Shown one piece after another: positions 23,436-36,216 of a stretch of 64,000 bases of DNA (its first letter is position 1; the number at the start of each line of letters is the position of its first letter). The stretch covers positions 496,001 through 560,000 of the forward strand of contig QYAI01000020.1 of the NCBI GenBank assembly GCA_003988855.1, given 5' to 3'. The notes under the pieces were generated by a model that saw only the letters and a list, made by a program, of their open reading frames with translations, searched no databases and was not told where the DNA came from. Position numbers and translations under genes: made by a program. Origin of the DNA: Arachnopeziza araneosa (Eukaryota; Ascomycota; Leotiomycetes; Helotiales; Arachnopezizaceae).

Positions 23436-25401
23436 TTTGACGTTGTTGTAAGATTCGCACTATGTTGATTTCTATAGAGCCATGGACAATCGAGTGGCGG
23501 GGTGGAATCAAAGTCTGGAAAAAGTTGGGATTAGCCCGAGTCCATATAAGATAATCAAGCCGGCCACTCTTTTGGCATCCATTCAATGAGAATGAGGATG
23601 TCATCTATGCTCACGCTTTCCCCACAGGAGTGGGTGTGGCTACCTGCGGAACAGACGGTGATTGACGAGTTTCGAATGCGATACCGAGGACCGAGATCCT
23701 TCAAGATCATAAAGCGACTACGATCACCAAAGTCTGACGGGGAGATCTGGTCAAGATCCGACTTGACGAGTCGGTGATGGTGGATAACACAAATCCCAAA
23801 CTTCGCACCGGTGAGCAACGAGAGGACGGGCACCTACCAAAGTTTCGTAGAGTTTCGGTGAAGGTTGAATCTCGAAGAGCCGTGATTGGTCGCAGGGTCC
23901 GTGGCCGATGTTGAATCTCAGCAGCAAGTTGTGTGTGCGAGGCGAAGCGGAGCCGAGGGGAGAGGAGCGAGGAGGAGGAGAGATCAATTGATCACCGAGA
24001 AGGTGAGAATGAGGTCGAGAAGTTGGTTCAAGCAGGCCAAATGAAAATTAATATGGATGGCTTGGCTCGGTGGGTGATGGAGATGGCCTCTCGTCGCCTT
24101 TGGAGATGACAAGCCAGGATTGGGCGGCACTAGCGCAAGGTCCAGCTGAATGGGGGCTAGCGGATGCAGAGCGATAAAGGGGATGCTGAGGACCCTCAAC
24201 GTCTCTCAAAGACCACCGAAGCCAAGCCCAATCACTCTCCTTCGTATTGTTCTTCTCTTCCTCTCTCTCTCTCTCTCTCTCCCCCTCAAGAAAATGTCAC
24301 AATCACTTGCCCGCTCCTCTCCTTTGTCGCTGCCGACGCCTCGCTCTTCTGGTCCCAGTTCTGGATCATCTGCTCCCCGGCATTTCATGGCAGATGCACC
24401 GTCAACGTGGGAGCGCTGCAGACTGACCGGTCATGAGCGTCCCGGTGGCAAGATAGACGCGTTCTTCCTCCAACTACACACAGCCTTCCCTTTACCATGT
24501 TGTTCCATGCTGCGGTCGTCCGGAGAGATGGTTTCTTGCAACCCCCTCGTGCATTGTCTCTTCTCGCTTCTCGTGTTTCTTGGTCACACCCGGCGAATCC
24601 TGCCGGCCCGGTGAGCGCTGGCAAAAGCTTCGAGCAGGAAATGATACGCTCGCTTGCATGTCGATATTGACCCCCCCAACATGCCTTATCTCTGCTAGAT
24701 GCCACTATTCTGTCCACAGTTGGCAGTGCTTGCTTTTGGAATGGTCCAAGGAGCTGTTCACCAGCGCCTCGTCTGGTAAAGTCTACTAGCAAGAAAGCCG
24801 CATGTAAAAAAAAAACAATACCTCCACAGATAAGTCGGTGTTGTTTTGAAGAGCACGATGGACGAGATATCCATCACTCAATCATTCAGCTCGAGAGTCG
24901 CTTGAAGCCTGTTAGAAGTCACGGCGATACCAGAGCAATTCCTCAGCCTTGCATCTACGCCGCGGTTCCAAATTTATAGCTAATGCTCCAGTCCGAGTGT
25001 CAGGATAAATACCTATGTAATGAGGTCAGAAGCATTAGGCTCATCCATTGGCGCACAAAAGTCTCCTAGCTCACATAGGGTGCCTATGAGCAGACCTGGT
25101 ATCCGGGACGGGAGAGATACATGCATCACATCTTGTTGATATCATGACAGGTTCCAAGAGCAAGCGGCGAACATCTACTTTGGGGTTGCGTTATGCATAA
25201 TCATTATAAACTTTCTAACCTAGGGTATTCATGATTTTCAAATAGCTAGCGTCTCTTCGAGGTGACCCTTTTAGACGTTCTGTTCACCATTACACCTTTG
25301 TATAAAGTCGTAGTACACGCAGGTAGGTCTTAGCATCCCTCTGCATGCAATTTTACCTCCCATCCTGCTCATCATCTCTCAAATCCATCCTCATTACTTG
25401 C
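23436..25401. other. long gene-free stretch upstream of HMG-CoA reductase
   Basis: About 2 kb with a TC microsatellite and several overlapping, feature-less frames (one near 24294-24614 begins at a plausible ATG but encodes a low-complexity Ser/Pro start and no domain). I take it as HMG1 promoter and leader plus 3' flank of PNC1. Confidence 0.4.
24260..24281 (+). repeat. (CT)n microsatellite
   Basis: About eleven CT units followed by a C run. Confidence 0.8.
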
Positions 25402-26171
25402 TCACTTCCCAATTTCCACCTCATCAACACTTATAACCTCAACTCCCTTCTCTCCCAACTCCTTCTCTACGTCTGCCCAAAAACTAGCATCCACAGCCTT
25501 CGTCCCCTCCCTAATCACCAGCGTCTTAAACCCCGCCTGAACAGCGTGAAGCGCACTCGCCTTGACACAATAATCAAACGCCAATCCCGTCACGTAGACA
25601 TCGGTAATACCCTCGCCCTTCAAGTAGTCGGCGAGCCCAGAATCGCAGCCCTGCGGGTCATGAAAGTCATCCGCAAACGCCGAGTACATCTCCACCCGCT
25701 CATCCATGCCCTTGTTGACCACCCGATCAATCTTGGCGACGTGCAGTTCCGGGACGAGTTCCGCTCCGGGGGTGTTCTGAACGCAGTGAACGGGCCAGAG
25801 CCGCGACAAGTAGGATTCCGCGGGGTTGAGCGGGTTGGTGATGACGGCGAAGTCGGCGAAGGCCTCTTTCCCCGGGTGGTTGGCTGCGAACGAGATGTGC
25901 GACGGCGGGTGCCAGTCTTTGGTTGCGACTCTGAGGGCGAAGGGCAGATCGAGGAGTTTGTTGATGACCGGGATGACATCGCGGCCGGCGGGAACAGCGA
26001 GGCTGCCGTTCTGGGAATCGGTGAGGGGCTGAGTCTTAATCTTGAAGAGGAAGAAAAGATTGGGGTTGATCACTGGTCAGGTGAGCGTGGGAAGGAGAGA
26101 CGTACGGGAGGGCAAAAATCTTCTTGCAGATCGATGACTAGGAGGGCAGGTTTAGAGGGTTGAGCCGCCAT
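25402..26171 (-). CDS. PNC1: nicotinamidase Pnc1
   Basis: Predicted 224 residues, exons 26171-26106 and 26010-25402, joined in phase 0 to give DFCPPNGSLAVP, the family sequence. It belongs to the isochorismatase-like hydrolases. The catalytic triad is D14 (VIDLQEDF), K122 (VVNKGMDERVEMY) and C170 (GLAFDYCVKASALHA); metal ligands are D54 and H56 (TKDWHP) and H97 (LWPVHCVQNT). It hydrolyses nicotinamide to nicotinate and ammonia in the NAD+ salvage pathway, in cytosol, nucleus and peroxisomes, and in yeast it relieves inhibition of sirtuins. The length is close to yeast Pnc1 (216). No frameshift or loss of a key residue was seen. Confidence 0.95.
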
Positions 26172-26951
26172 TGTTTGGATTGTGGCAAGGGCTCGGGAGA
26201 GAATGTGTATGAGATGTAAGGGGTTGACGGTGGCCGAGCTTCAAAAGTGGGAGGTCTGAGGTGAGGAGTGTGAAAGATTCCGAGGTCTGAATGAAGTGAG
26301 TGAGTATACGAGTGTCACTACAAGCAAAGGTCGTCAGACGAGATGAGATGAAATTGCCCCCTCCCTGCCCCTCGTTTGCACGTGAGGTTTGACAAGTTAA
26401 GGTAACACTTGAGAATCCTAATATGATCCAGCCTAACGCTCAATTACAGAGTCAAGGTGATGAAGAAGAGCTTACGTTACCTTAGGTTCATGAATTATTC
26501 TCTGTTCCTGGTAGGGGATAACTTTTGGAAATGAGGGAACCACATGTGCTTCACCACCAGATAGTGTGCGGTATATAAAATCTCCAGCGTTGATTATTTC
26601 TTCCCCATTTATCACTCCTCACTCTAACTTCTTTTCATGCCATCATACAATCATATCCAAACCTCCCCTTTTCTTTCAATCCAACACCCGCCAGTCATAA
26701 AACTCGTAAACTCTCCCATATATGCAGCCACCTCAATCCTAATTTTCAATAATACAGAGCGCACAGAGAAGAGAATAGAATTGAGTGGGCGATTAAATCT
26801 CCCCTCAGTATTAATGAATCATGCAACCAGACCATTTGGGGTATTGAAAATGCACGACTTGCTCTCAGCATCCAGACACGCCAAATCCAAACTGCAATCA
26901 ATGCACCAACATAACTCGCTCAAAAACACAAATTTCTCCTTGGTCGGCTCA
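26172..26951. other. intergenic between PNC1 and the SH3 gene
   Basis: About 780 bp, upstream of PNC1 and downstream of the next gene on the same strand. A GTATATAAAA TATA-like box lies near 26571-26580, but it would direct transcription rightward, away from PNC1. A small frame follows near 26637 and has no recognised features. Confidence 0.35.
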
Positions 26952-28640
26952 TCAAGAACTCGCGGTTGACTCTTCTCCAAGCGATTCATCTGTGGCATCA
27001 CTTTCTGGGCTGGTTGGCTGCTGCACAGCCGCCGAATCCATTTTGGAGACTGGAAGAGTCGAAACAGGTGTATGATTCAGACCCTCTTCGGCTTTCCTAG
27101 CTTTAGCGTCTTGGCTGCTTGTTCTATCTCGTGCAGCCTCAGCTGAGCTAGATATCGTTGGCGTATTGGCCTGACTCCCGCCTCTCTGGCCATGATAATG
27201 AATAACTTGTGGTGGAGCTTGGCCTGCCTGCGTGCCTAGTAAATGCTGAGGATACGGATGAAGGTCCTTGGATGAAGTCGAAAAGGTGGAGAGGATAGGC
27301 TGCTGGTACCCATTGTTCCCATTGCTAGGTGATGGAGCATGCGCGGAGGGATGCCCGAAAGCCTGACTATGTTCGGCCTGTGTTGGGGTTCCCGAGTCGG
27401 GAAGCGGGCTGAGAAGTTGGTCACCCCCGGTCAGGCTATTGAGGCCACCTTGAATATCTCGTAATAACCTCACATATTCTTCGGGGACTAAGCCACTCTC
27501 TTGTGTCTTCGGGTCTTCGGCGACGAGCCAACCTTGACCGTGGCGGTATGATACCCAGATGACTTGTCCTTCTACCAATGGCAGTTCGTTTTCGTTTTCC
27601 CGTTCGAAATCGAAGAGCGCGACAGCCTTGCCGTGCATCTCTTCATCGGGCGAGGCAATTGTAAATTGATAATCTCTTGAATATCGTGACTCGTCATGCC
27701 TTGTCAAGCCTGGGGATGATGCTGAGCTCGACTCGTCTTCTGACCGGTAGTCTTGACCTGTCTCATCCGTATATGACCGGCTTGGCAGCATGCCTGCAAA
27801 ATGCGAATCCCTCTGTCCAGGCACATTGTAGGGTGCTAAGTTCGAATGCCGTGCTTGTTCTGGTGGATATGTAACGAATTCTCCGCCTGGTCCGTCTGCT
27901 TCATCTCCTTCATTCACATAATATCTCTCACTCCCATCTCCACTCGTCCCCATGAAATAGCCTCTATCTTGCTCGTAGTTTTCCTCACTAAGCATACTCG
28001 CAGTTCTCTCCCCCTCTTCTCTGCGTGTCCGACCTCTTCCTCGGCCTTGCCCACCGCCGAAAGATGACGAAGATGATTTGTGCTTTCGATGCCGCGAACT
28101 AACGACCACAGGGCTTTGAAGATCCTCATCCTCACTCCATGGTGGACCATCGCCAAAGTGTATAGGTGCGAGTTGCTCTCCTTTGAACAGTCCAGTCTCT
28201 CCCCACGGACCAGGAGCCCAACCACCTCTCGCATCCCATGATGTAGGTGGATCTGACAGTCTTTTTTGATGCTCACTCGCTGGGGTTGACAAGCCGGATG
28301 GCGGCTGAGAGGATTCGGGAGGAGGTCCATAGTGCATAGGATGTGATGTGGGATATGCGAAATCGCGGACCGTTGTGTATGGCAGACTGGAGTGGAAGAC
28401 GGGAAAGACGTGCGAAGGTGGTCGCGACCGCGAAGGCACCGAGTAACTTGAATACTGCGATAGTCGACTCTTGGACGCATGAGAAGTCGGCCGTTGTAGA
28501 TTCGAGCGCCGTATGGGCGGTGATGTGATCAGTGGTGGCAATGGCGGGTGGTTAGGATTCGAAGATGGGGACATGATAGGCGATGAGGTTGCGGGGGACT
28601 GGGACGAAGTGTCCAGCGTTGGAGACATGACGGCGGTCAT
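26952..28640 (-). CDS. NBP2: SH3-domain protein, Nbp2/Skb5-like
   Basis: Predicted 562 residues in one exon. I start at MTAVMSPTLDTSS; codons further upstream lack an ATG. One SH3 domain lies at about residues 336-393: AVALFDFERENENELPLVEGQVIWV, GQGWLVAEDP and ESGLVPEEYVRLL, with the ALYDF-like, GWL and PEEY motifs complete. The N-terminal 330 residues and the C-terminal tail are disordered, rich in Pro, Ser and charged residues. The ELPLVEGQ and DPKTQESGLVP details fit Nbp2 and Skb5, adaptors that bring the PP2C phosphatase Ptc1 to the HOG and cell-wall-integrity MAP kinases or bind PAK kinases. The protein is longer than yeast Nbp2 (236). The role is inferred from the SH3 domain alone. Confidence 0.8.
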   Translation of the reverse strand: MTAVMSPTLDTSSQSPATSSPIMSPSSNPNHPPLPPLITSPPIRRSNLQRPTSHASKSRLSQYSSYSVPSRSRPPSHVFPVFHSSLPYTTVRDFAYPTSHPMHYGPPPESSQPPSGLSTPASEHQKRLSDPPTSWDARGGWAPGPWGETGLFKGEQLAPIHFGDGPPWSEDEDLQSPVVVSSRHRKHKSSSSSFGGGQGRGRGRTRREEGERTASMLSEENYEQDRGYFMGTSGDGSERYYVNEGDEADGPGGEFVTYPPEQARHSNLAPYNVPGQRDSHFAGMLPSRSYTDETGQDYRSEDESSSASSPGLTRHDESRYSRDYQFTIASPDEEMHGKAVALFDFERENENELPLVEGQVIWVSYRHGQGWLVAEDPKTQESGLVPEEYVRLLRDIQGGLNSLTGGDQLLSPLPDSGTPTQAEHSQAFGHPSAHAPSPSNGNNGYQQPILSTFSTSSKDLHPYPQHLLGTQAGQAPPQVIHYHGQRGGSQANTPTISSSAEAARDRTSSQDAKARKAEEGLNHTPVSTLPVSKMDSAAVQQPTSPESDATDESLGEESTASS

Positions 28641-30986
28641 CTTGGCTCGAGGAACAGCCAACCCGATGCTATAAAGGTTGGGTATTGTTTCGCTTGTCCT
28701 TGGTTGTGCGTGGAGCTTGCCAGCAAGCTGATGTCACGCTTGCGCAAGAGCGACAGTGGACGTCGAGGTCCGCTCACGAGGGCTTCAGATAACTGTGCCT
28801 CAATACTGTCTGGTGAGAGGGAGGTTATACACACACGGGGGGCAGGTTTCACCCCGAATGTTCGACGGACAAGGAGGAATGTTTGGCTGGGGTGACAACG
28901 GGAAGTTCGATGCTGGCGCGACACACGCGCATTCGAGGCGAATCTGTAGGAGATTGAGTTGGACAGAGACCCAAGTAGGAAGATGAGCCGGTCGACCCTT
29001 TTAGAGAGAGGGTTGGTGAGATATCAGACCAGTCCCTTTGCTCAGCAGAGATGATGGGTTCAAGGGAGCGCCGAACCCCACGGCCTGGCTAGTACCCAAT
29101 CGTGCGGTCCAATGCAAGATGGAGGCCAAATGGCAACGAGATCTTTCAGCAGTGATCGACCTGGGAGCAGCAGAGGAGCAGTGGGAAGGTGATGCTGAAT
29201 GGGAGTCGTCGCGCTCAGATGTCTCCTGGGAGACGACAGATTCGATTCGTGAGAGCTGAGCGGGTTGGTCGTGGTACTAGGGACGGACTGGACTGTACTG
29301 TACAAGCGCCGAGACTCTAAACGCCTCAGAAGTTCGTTGATATGAACCAGGTGGGAAAGGGACCCCGCGGCGCAAGCGACACCTTTCCAGCACGAACAAA
29401 CAGCGCCAACCAACAGGTGAGGTTTTGTCGATGTCTCCCGTCTCTCGCTCCCCCACACGTGATGGGAAGGATGCGCGATGCTGCTGGGTGTCTGGGTCCG
29501 TTCTGGCAAAAAGGGTGGAAAATGGTCGTGGCCACGGATGGGGCTCTTGGGGGAGGGGGGGGACTTTTTTGGCTGGGGGAGGCTTTTAATGATATTCAGC
29601 TTCTTTCTGGAAAGCTGTCGTCGGCGCACGGCTAGTGGGATTTGTGCAAGGCAAAAGGAATCTATTTCGGGCTGGTGGACGACGGGGGGCCCTGAACATG
29701 AAACAGCTAGTTTCGACAGGAAAGGAGCAAGAAAGCGGAACATTTGCTTGGGCGGCCCAATCATCCACGCCCTCTGTTTGTTGTGCCCAGCGAGGCGTTG
29801 AGCGGCTATTTCAACCAACAGGACAGAATGAAGAGTTGCGTCCCAGCCAGCGATCATCTGCTTCTTCGTCTTCGTCTTCCTCTTCTTCTTCTATTTCTTC
29901 TTCTTCGCCTCTCTCTCCCACCCTCTCTTAATGTCTCATCTTCAATAGCGGAAGAACCAGTGCACGAGATGACCGTCGTTTGAAGTGTCAGCCAAGCCCG
30001 GCTTTTCCAAGCGGCTAGTGCTTAAGAGGTAGCAATATTGGAGCTCTGCGAGCTTCAACCCAAGACTCAGTCATGTCCAGAATGGAAAAATCCCACCAGC
30101 CTTCGTCCCATAGGAAGATCGGGATGGTCTCGAAATAGTAATCAAACCCTTTCCGCCCCCTTCATTCGTGCTTGGTTTCCCGCCTTCGCCGATCTCGCGA
30201 GATGCGACTGGAGGTATCGACCGCACTCTTACTCCCACGCCGGGTACAGCAGATCTTGATTCTCATCGTGCTTTCGATCCAGCCAAGAGATACCCTCATG
30301 TCTCCACCAAGCACCGACGGCTGTCCTGTCCGAGTTGATGACTCGTGGCCTAAAAAGCACACATGCGGGTCTCATATCAACCCTAATCTTGCCATTAGTC
30401 TGAGAGAGAGAACAAGAGACGCAGAATTCAATGCAAAGAATGACTCGTGCCCACGGTTCTCACCTATGCCATCTGCCTTGAAGTGCCGTGCCGACCATCA
30501 GTCTGCAAAAGTAATTTTGGCCGTAAGCACGCTCGTCGTGTCCCGAAGTCTGGAGAACCCCCTCGCTTCAACCACCCGCGGCCGCTCATCCTAGCGTCAA
30601 CGCCGTTGTTGCACGGAATTTTCCTTGAAAGCCACCTGAATTTGACTTCACCACAACAAAGATCAAGCAAGATCCCGACAGAGGAGGCCAATTCCCGGTA
30701 TGTATACCTTAATCTCATCTTCGTATCCTGCTCAACATGATGAACCCTTTTATTGGAGCTGTCATATTTTTCTATGATGACACAATCTATTTACGCAACT
30801 TATTTCTGAATCCCGAAGCTTTCTTCCTCCTTGTTCCATGACGCCTTTCTGTGACGATGCTGATTTGTCCAGCACCAGAACCCGTGATACCGTGGATGAC
30901 TGTTACACGCACCCTCATGAACATCTAGGCGGCGCTTGCGAGCTTACAACACACCGCAAGATCCATTGCTCGAGACACTTCTCGTC
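28641..30986. other. 2.3-kb gene-free stretch between divergent genes
   Basis: Divergent upstream DNA of the SH3 gene and SSU72, fairly GC-rich. It includes a TCT-rich tract at about 29862-29930 and a 265-codon reverse frame at about 29857-29060 with no recognised features. No recognised gene. Confidence 0.4.
29862..29930 (+). repeat. TCT/CTT-rich imperfect trinucleotide tract
   Basis: Runs of TCT, TTC and TCC with interruptions, on the + strand. Confidence 0.7.
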
Positions 30987-31813
30987 ATGGCACAAATCCA
31001 GACCCAGGTGGCAGGCAATGGGACCTCGTCAAACGGCGAGCGCCAAGATGCCGCAGGATTCAAACTCAAATTCTGTACGGTTTGTGCGAGCAACCAGAAC
31101 AGGTCGGTCTTCTATTCCTGGTGGCAGCTTCTTGACGCTGCTGACTGAACAAATATAGATCGATGGAGTCACATCTTAGACTTGCAGCCGCGAATTATCC
31201 CGTCATATCTTTCGGCACCGGCTCTCTTGTGCGTCTTCCAGGCCCGTCCATCAGCCAACCCAATGTTTATCAGTTCAACAAGACCTCTTACGACAGTATG
31301 TACAAGGAGCTCGAGTCAAAGGATCCCCGGTTATATCGAGCAAATGGTATACTCAATATGCTTGGAAGAAACAGAGGTGTGAAATGGGGTCCGGAAAGAT
31401 GGCAAGACTGGCAGGTTGGAGTTCCGAGGCTGGAACATAACACAGACCGAGGTAGTGAGGGGGTGGAAGGAGGAGTGGTAGACGTAGTGATTACGTGCGA
31501 GGAGAGATGTTGGGATGCTGTTGTTGATGATTTACTAAGCCGCGGATCGCCTTTGAATCACCCGGTTCATGTTATCAACGTGGATATCAAAGATAATCAC
31601 GAGGAGGCCTTGATCGGAGGGAAAGGCATCCTAGATCTAGCAGATTCTCTAAACAAGGCGGCCGCAGCAGAGAGAGCACTAAACCCAGCAGGCTTTGACA
31701 GTGGGAATGCAGTTAGCAGAGCCGGCTTTGACGAACGCGTCCCCGAGATCATTGGAGAGTGGCAGGAAAGGTGGCCACATCTGCCAGCAGTATGGACTCT
31801 TGCGTGGTTTTAA
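30987..31813 (+). CDS. SSU72: RNA polymerase II CTD phosphatase Ssu72
   Basis: Predicted 256 residues, exons 30987-31102 and 31159-31813. The intron splits the codon of the P-loop Arg and its removal restores CASNQNRSMESH. The active-site C33-x5-R39 with the following Ser is the signature of low-molecular-weight-type phosphatases, and VHVINVDIKDNHEEA carries the general-acid Asp. Ssu72 dephosphorylates Ser5 and Ser7 of the polymerase II C-terminal repeat, works in the cleavage and polyadenylation factor, and is nuclear. The family pattern VISFGTGSLVRLPG and SYDSMYKELESKD is present. A short insert (about residues 105-125) and the AAAAERALNPAGFDS segment lie within an otherwise usual C-terminus. 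Confidence 0.95.
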
Positions 31814-33228
31814 GGATTGCATATTGAACGATGGCGTTGCGGTCGAGGGTATACCCATTTCCAGGAGTTCTGAGGTTATTCCACGATGGGGCACCGAGCG
31901 GATGCTAGATACTTGATCCTTTCGCTTCGTCCTGTGCTCTGAGGCAGGTGGAGAAATAAGAAATGAAGTCTATGCTCAACGTCTGCGTGTGGGATGAAGA
32001 CCGAGACGGACAGCCTCCTTTCGTAGGGCTGGTCGTTCAAATTGTGATGAACCAACGGTGCGGAAGAAGCAACACCCTGTCCCCTGACAGAATTTGACGT
32101 GACTGTTGAGATTGCAGCTCAGGGGGGAAGTTGAAGGATTGGTGATGCCTGCAAGCTGTCATGGAAATTTTCCAGAATGTCACAATCCAGAAGCTCGCGG
32201 TTCACCGCTCCCCAAGCCAGATGGCTAGCTCAAGCGGACAGATTCCACCAGCTCGGCGAGTCGCAAGCAAACTCAGCTGTCTGTCGCGGTGCCAGCGATG
32301 ATTGCAATGTGAATGGGCATCTGTGTATCTCTGGTGCGAAATGAAGATCATGCTGGAGAGCATAGCGGCCAATCAGCTTCCCTGCGCACCCTCGATCATC
32401 GCCACTCAACCCCTGAAGCGAGCGAGCGTTGCGTGCATTCGAGTCTGGAGATAGGGATGGATGGGATAATTAACCTTCATATGAGCCTTGTAGACACGCT
32501 TGTTTTCCCAGAAGGTGGGTTGTAACCGTGGTGGTGCTGATCTAGGCTACGCGTTTGCTATCTGTAGAAATCCTCTGTACTCGCCGTGTCGCGCTCCTCG
32601 CTCCTTTTCCTTTGCCCTTCGTTTCACGCACCGAGACATTCTGCTGGACACTAAACTTATCCTCCTGCCACTTCCCGTGTGGTCCACCTTGCTGTCCCCT
32701 ACAGTACGCGCTCCAGAAACTTAAATTCGGCAGCTTATCGAGGCCCCCAGCAACTACAATCCTAACCGCCGCTTCTGCGTCAGAAACGCCATGAAAGGGG
32801 CGTCAACGACATTTCGCAGCTGACTCTGAACAAAAAGTCCATCTCCCCCATCGTTCCGTGTCAGCTGTGCAGCACCATCGCAACCTACGGTCTTTACCAC
32901 ATTAATCAATAATTCACCTTCTTTTCTCGATCCACGTCACTCATTCACACAGCCTCTGACAGCCTTCTAGAAGCGAAACGCTGTCGTCCTCGCTTTGACC
33001 AGCCAATCCTCTGCGCTACCGCGCCGTTTCTATTGTTTCAACCCTTTTCGCCGTGATACTGAAGCGGTTTTGTCTGCCGTGACGCCAGACGTCTTCCGAT
33101 TCCGAACACTATTCCTTTTTGCGGCTTCTTGCAGATGTTGTGATCGACGAAATCCTATACATTGAGGATTGCGCCGACCAAACATACCACGCGGGAACAA
33201 ACCACCATCACCGATTCCACTATATACA
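31814..33228. other. long leader/promoter region of SPA2
   Basis: About 1.4 kb between SSU72 and SPA2 on the same strand, the kind of long upstream region common in fungal polarity genes. No gene is supported. Confidence 0.4.
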
Positions 33229-36216
33229 ATGAATGGGAGGAATGACCCCTTATCGCCTGTTTCTGTAGGAGGCGGTAATGAATGGTCTAGCATTCAGAAG
33301 TATCAGAAATTCGATTCAGACTCGCCCTATTCCCCCAACCCAAACAATCGTGGCCAGCTTGCATCTCCACCCATCTCGAACGCGAGCAGTACGGGCACAA
33401 TGAATGGCGGGTTCCTTCCGAGACGGCCGTCGAAAAATGTTAGCCCTGGAGGACCTTCACCGCCGAGCTCCATCGCACGATCGAGTACAGGAACGGGCTT
33501 GTATGCGCAGAGCGACAGCGGTGCTAGTAAGAAAGATGAACAGTTCGAAGGAGTATTATCAGAGCACTATGTAGCGCTCAAGAGATATCTAGCGTCTTCG
33601 TTGCGGGATGAAAAGGGGAACCCAAGACCAAACAGAGCGCGAGACAAATTACTACGACTGTCACCAGTTCAGTTCCAGGAACTGAGTACTGATGTGTTTG
33701 ACGAACTCTTACGCAGACAACAGACTTCTGGACCACCAAGCAGAAATGGGTCTGGAGGGCCACCTCCTTACTTATTGCCAAAAGACACTTTTCATCCGAA
33801 ACGCAACCAGGCCAGACAGAAACTCTCCACTCTACCACCCCCTAGGTTCCGCGACCTTGCGACAGATGTCTTTTACGAGCTTGAGCGCAGATTTCCCCGA
33901 TTCGCAGCAGGGGATATAAGCCGAATGGGAAGTCCAGCCGTCTCTATGCGAGGGCCACCAAGTAGAAATGGGAATGGTACTCCTGTAAATGGTATGAGGG
34001 GTCCAGGGATGCGGAGGCCCTCAGATGCAAGTTCCCTTGCCGGATATTCAATGAGAAGTGAGTCACGAAATGGGCCACGACCTGGTATTAATGGCAGCCC
34101 AATACCACCTTCTCCTGGAGTTCCACCGAATGATTATGGGCGGCCTCTTCCAAAAACATTTCAAAGCAACACAATAGTACCAAACAAGAGTACTATGGTT
34201 GAAGATGATGAAACCGGAGGAGAAGATAATGATGAGGACGATGGAGATGCATTTGGGTTAGAGGGTGCGGCTCGGAAGCCTCTGGAGAGGAAAGATAGTG
34301 AAGGCTCAGAGGTAAGCTGAAGCTTTCATAGCACTTTTTTATCTTGCTGATTGAAATAGACCGATAAAAAACTTCTCGACGACTATCAATCGCAAGTGGC
34401 AGAGTTGAGAGAAAAACTTGATGCGATGGAAGATAATCTCAAACAAAAAGACGACGAACTCAATAATGCATTGGATAGTGAAAGGAATAGAGCCACAGCC
34501 TCAAACTTGGAGAAGAAAGGATGGTCAGATCTAAGAATGGAACTGGAAAGCAAGCTTGCAGATGCGCAAAATCTAAACGAGTCTCTCCAATCGGAGTTAG
34601 AACGTGTGAGGTCTTCACAAGCGAATACCGAACGAGATCTACGATCCCAGTTAGAGGAGCTTCGAGCGAACGGGTCAGGAGGAATGGGTGCGAACCCTGA
34701 TCTGGAACGAGAAAATGATGAACTGCGACAAGAACTTGGAGAACAACAACGAGTCACGGAAGAAGTTCGCATAGAGGCTCAAGAATTCTTAAGAGAAATG
34801 CGAATGCTCTCGGAACGCAGCGGTGCTTCGTATGAAAGAGAAGATCAGCTCACAAATACAATCAACAAGCTTGAAGAAGAGGTCAAGGATTGGCGAAACC
34901 GATATGCTAGAACGAAGACACAACTCCGAAGCTTGAGGGCATCTTCGATCGGGCTTACGATACAACAAGATGCTGCGAAATATGTTAAAGATTCCGGCTT
35001 TACAGAGGAGAACGGCATGGTCAAAGATGTTCACGTCACGAAGTTCCAAATCTCGATAGATGAGCTTCTACGGATCGCACGTACTGATGATCCAGCAAGA
35101 GCAGTTGACTTTGTAAAAGCGGTGGCGTACAACGTACAAAGGATAGTCCAAGATATCAATGAAGCAGCTCGTCCCAATAGTGAAGCGGCTGAACAGCAAA
35201 CGAAACTAAGATCTGTGGTATCAGCTACCACCAACAACCTTATCACAGCATCCAAAAACTTTGCTTTCGCGAACGGCTTATCACCAGTCTCCTTACTTGA
35301 CGCTGCAGCATCCCATCTTACATCAGCAGTTGTTGAGCTTGTTCGAACAGTCAAGATACGCCCGACACCAGCTGGAGAGCTTGAAGACGATGATGATGGA
35401 AACCTTGAACCAGTTGACAGCACCGGCTTCTTTCCTGTCCGCGACCCTCAAGTAGCGAATGGCAACCCACCGCCATTCCAGGGCCTTCGCAATGTCCGCA
35501 TCAGCGCTGATTCTTCGATGTACTCACCACTCAATTCCCCACGCGAATCCACCATGCGTCCTCGTTCCTCTGGCAAAGAGTCATGGGCTAGTCGTCAGCG
35601 CTCAATGTCTCGAAGCACTAACGGCGGCACCCCTTATCAACAGAATGGTAAGAATCCCGCATTAGCCCCCATGGGTGTTGGTTTTGGCATCAGGACGCAG
35701 GAGACCGATGTTGAGGAACTCAAGGTATTTTTACCCACTCCTTTTGAGCACGTTCTAGTCAACTAATGATAACAGATTTATCTTGAGGATCAAACTGCGC
35801 TCCTGGTCCAGAATATCCAATCGCTACTCCAAGCCATCCGCTCCGAGTCCGGGATTTCGGCTATCGGGAACCAAATAACCGCTATTGCTGATGTCGTTGG
35901 CAAAGTCGTCTCGAGCACGGAGACGGCAATGTCATCAACAGGCAATGGAGCGCTGCGCGCTCATGGTGATCCGATTGTGAGAAAGCTTTCGGGGATCAGA
36001 AAGCGTTTGATTGACGCTGGAGACGAGGGTCGCCGTATTGCCAATGAAGGCCGAGAAGACGATGAAGGCGAGAGAATATGGAGAGCGTGGAATCAAAACC
36101 TACCACCTATCGCATTTGAGATTGTGCGTGAGACGAAGGAGTTGGTGCTGAAAGTTGATATTATTGATGGGGAACAGAATGGTGGTGGAAGAGGTGGAGA
36201 TGATGATTTCTCATGA
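33229..36216 (+). CDS. SPA2: polarisome scaffold Spa2
   Basis: Predicted 962 residues, exons 33229-34311, 34360-35724 and 35776-36216, all in phase 0. The start is MNGRNDPLSPVSVGG; codons upstream in frame carry no ATG. Two Spa2-homology/GIT repeats lie around residues 120-235: HYVALKRYLASSLRDEK...ARDKLLRLSPVQFQELSTDVFDELLRR and FHPKRNQARQKLSTLPPPRFRDLATDVFYELERR. Residues about 365-560 are a long coiled coil. The C-terminal part is a conserved helical region (about 585-680, DELLRIARTDDPARAVDFVKAV; and about 815-940, QTALLVQNIQSLLQAIR). Spa2 scaffolds the polarisome at hyphal tips, recruiting formin Bni1 and MAP-kinase components. The acidic stretch DDETGGEDNDEDDGDAF sits before the first intron. 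Confidence 0.92.

Noticed and set aside
29060..29857. A 265-codon reverse frame
   Set aside because: Pro/Ser/Leu-rich, no domain, in GC-rich leader DNA; more likely chance than a gene.
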